In this document: positions 5,350 to 6,008 of the stretch, piece by piece
Position numbering within the stretch: the first letter of the stretch is position 1
How the letters are laid out: every line of letters starts with the position of its first letter
Source of the DNA: Candidatus Margulisiibacteriota bacterium
GTDB taxonomy: Bacteria > Margulisbacteria > WOR-1 > O2-12-FULL-45-9 > XYB2-FULL-48-7
Direction: 5' to 3'
DNA length: 6,008 bases
NCBI GenBank assembly: GCA_028717325.1
Contig: JAQUOB010000040.1
Location: 2,611 to 8,618 of the forward strand
The notes under the pieces: generated by a model
Databases searched by the model: none
Told to the model about the DNA's origin: nothing
Seen by the model: only the letters and a program-made list of their open reading frames with translations
Position numbers and translations under genes: made by a program

Positions 5350-6008
5350 TACAGTTTAACCTCCACTTCACCGGCAGAGATAATCTTGCCCGCGACGATC
5401 TTATTGGAATCGGCACGCTTGACCTTGATCTCCGAACCGAGGACACCGTCTTCCTGCGCTTGCGCTTTGGTCTTGACGGCCAGGCCGGGTGCCGTAACGA
5501 TCAGCGTCACCGGGGCTCCCCGTCGGACCAGGGGGACCTCGCCAACCATCCATTCAAAGATCGTGCTGTTGCCGGGTATCGATATCTTGGCTTCTTTGGA
5601 GACCAACGGCTCGGCGCTCAAGAAATATTTTTGCGGCAAAAGGGCCACGTCCCTTTCCTCTATTTTGAGGTCGGCCGATTCAATTGATCTGCCTTTTTTG
5701 ATCAGGCGGGCCGCGGCCGCCACTTTTTTGACGACGTCAACTTTCGCCCTGATCATGAATTTACGGTCCATACCACCGGCGACGGCCCGGATCGGGAAAA
5801 CCACGCTGCCGACCGGCTTGAAATCAGTGTAAACTTCGATCACCGAGAGCTGCGAATCTTTGGGCAAAGCCGTCATCTCCGAAAAAATGTTTTCGGCTGT
5901 CTTATAGGTCAGGCGGATCTCGTCCTTTGACCAATCGGGATATTTGGCCACGATATAATTTTTGATCGTGTCAGTGACCTTCTGCTCCGGGTTATCCAGC
6001 GCGTAAGA
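5349..6008 (-). CDS. flgA: Flagellar P-ring assembly chaperone FlgA (N-terminal end beyond window)
   Basis: FlgA is a periplasmic chaperone that helps FlgI form the P ring. The frame is open from the right edge to the TAG at 5349, giving 219 visible residues. The GTG at 5951 is internal: 19 more codons lie upstream in the window, beginning SYALDNPEQKVTDTIKNYIV, where the SYA may be the end of the signal peptide. An N-terminal domain spans about 4-88. The SAF-like C-terminal region follows: VDVVKKVAAAARLIKKGRSIESADL (90-114), VPLVRRGAPVTLIV (158-171) and GSEIKVKRADSNKIVAGKI (191-209), close to the family pattern 'G--I-V-N--S-K---G-V'. Probably only the signal peptide is missing. It is the first visible gene of the operon and overlaps flgH by one base. 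In many diderms flgF and flgG lie just upstream, so they may sit beyond the edge. Confidence 0.94.
   Translation of the reverse strand, partial: SYALDNPEQKVTDTIKNYIVAKYPDWSKDEIRLTYKTAENIFSEMTALPKDSQLSVIEVYTDFKPVGSVVFPIRAVAGGMDRKFMIRAKVDVVKKVAAAARLIKKGRSIESADLKIEERDVALLPQKYFLSAEPLVSKEAKISIPGNSTIFEWMVGEVPLVRRGAPVTLIVTAPGLAVKTKAQAQEDGVLGSEIKVKRADSNKIVAGKIISAGEVEVKL
5359..5364 (-). promoter_or_regulatory. Ribosome binding site of flgH inside the end of flgA
   Basis: GGAGGT on the minus strand lies 9 nt before the GTG at 5349, inside the last codons of flgA (GAG GTT, Glu-Val). It decides the flgH start: no ATG lies at a suitable distance, and the GTG overlaps the flgA TAG stop by one base. Confidence 0.8.

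Noticed and set aside
5338..5832. A 164-codon plus-strand open frame opposite flgA
   Set aside because: It is antisense to the SAF-like region of flgA and shows no domain; treated as a shadow.
5349..5951. flgA beginning at the GTG at 5951
   Set aside because: The frame stays open for 19 more codons to the window edge, and those codons look like the start of a mature FlgA; no ribosome binding site supports 5951. The gene is treated as partial.
1..6008. CRISPR array, tRNA, rRNA, insertion sequence or defence genes
   Set aside because: No regular spaced repeats, no tRNA-like cloverleaf, no transposase motifs and no terminal inverted repeats were seen; nearly all bases belong to flagellar genes.

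Overview
The window is a dense run of flagellar basal-body genes, all read from the minus strand, so transcription runs from high to low coordinates. In order of transcription it holds: flgA (its first codons lie beyond the right edge), flgH, flgI, a short flgJ (rod-binding part only), a sigma-28/FliA-type sigma factor gene, flgB, flgC, fliE and fliF (cut off by the left edge). No plus-strand gene, RNA gene, CRISPR array or transposase is supported. The long plus-strand frames, including one of 428 codons at 129..1415, are antisense shadows of these genes.

Together the genes cover the core of a flagellum from the inner to the outer membrane: MS-ring (FliF), MS-ring/rod adaptor (FliE), proximal rod (FlgB, FlgC), rod-assembly factor (FlgJ), P-ring (FlgI) with its periplasmic chaperone (FlgA), and L-ring lipoprotein (FlgH). 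P- and L-ring genes mean a diderm cell with peptidoglycan and an outer membrane. FlgJ lacks the muramidase domain that gammaproteobacteria carry. A sigma-28-like gene sits inside the structural operon instead of at a separate locus. Sequence divergence, high G+C coding DNA and very A+T-rich junctions suggest an uncultured diderm lineage, for example something near Margulisbacteria/WOR-1, Elusimicrobia or Omnitrophota. That placement is a low-confidence impression.

Gene packing is tight. The junctions are: flgA/flgH overlap by 1 nt, flgH/flgI 5 nt, flgI/flgJ 1 nt, flgJ/fliA 16 nt, fliA/flgB 1 nt, flgB/flgC 6 nt, flgC/fliE 12 nt, fliE/fliF 59 nt. Strong Shine-Dalgarno sites precede flgH, flgJ, flgB, flgC, fliE and fliF, most of them lying inside the last codons of the gene before. 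No clear site precedes flgI or fliA. There is no gene-free stretch over 300 bases.

I see no wholly new system here; it is a recognisable flagellar operon. The points worth a second look are: a flgH signal peptide encoded by A+T-rich, internally repeated DNA that resembles a dispersed intergenic repeat; a degenerate 14-bp tandem repeat in the only real intergenic gap; a FliF with a long Ala/Pro/Lys linker and almost no beta-collar insertion; a sigma factor with atypical region 2.4 and region 4.2 sequences; and a minimal FlgB.
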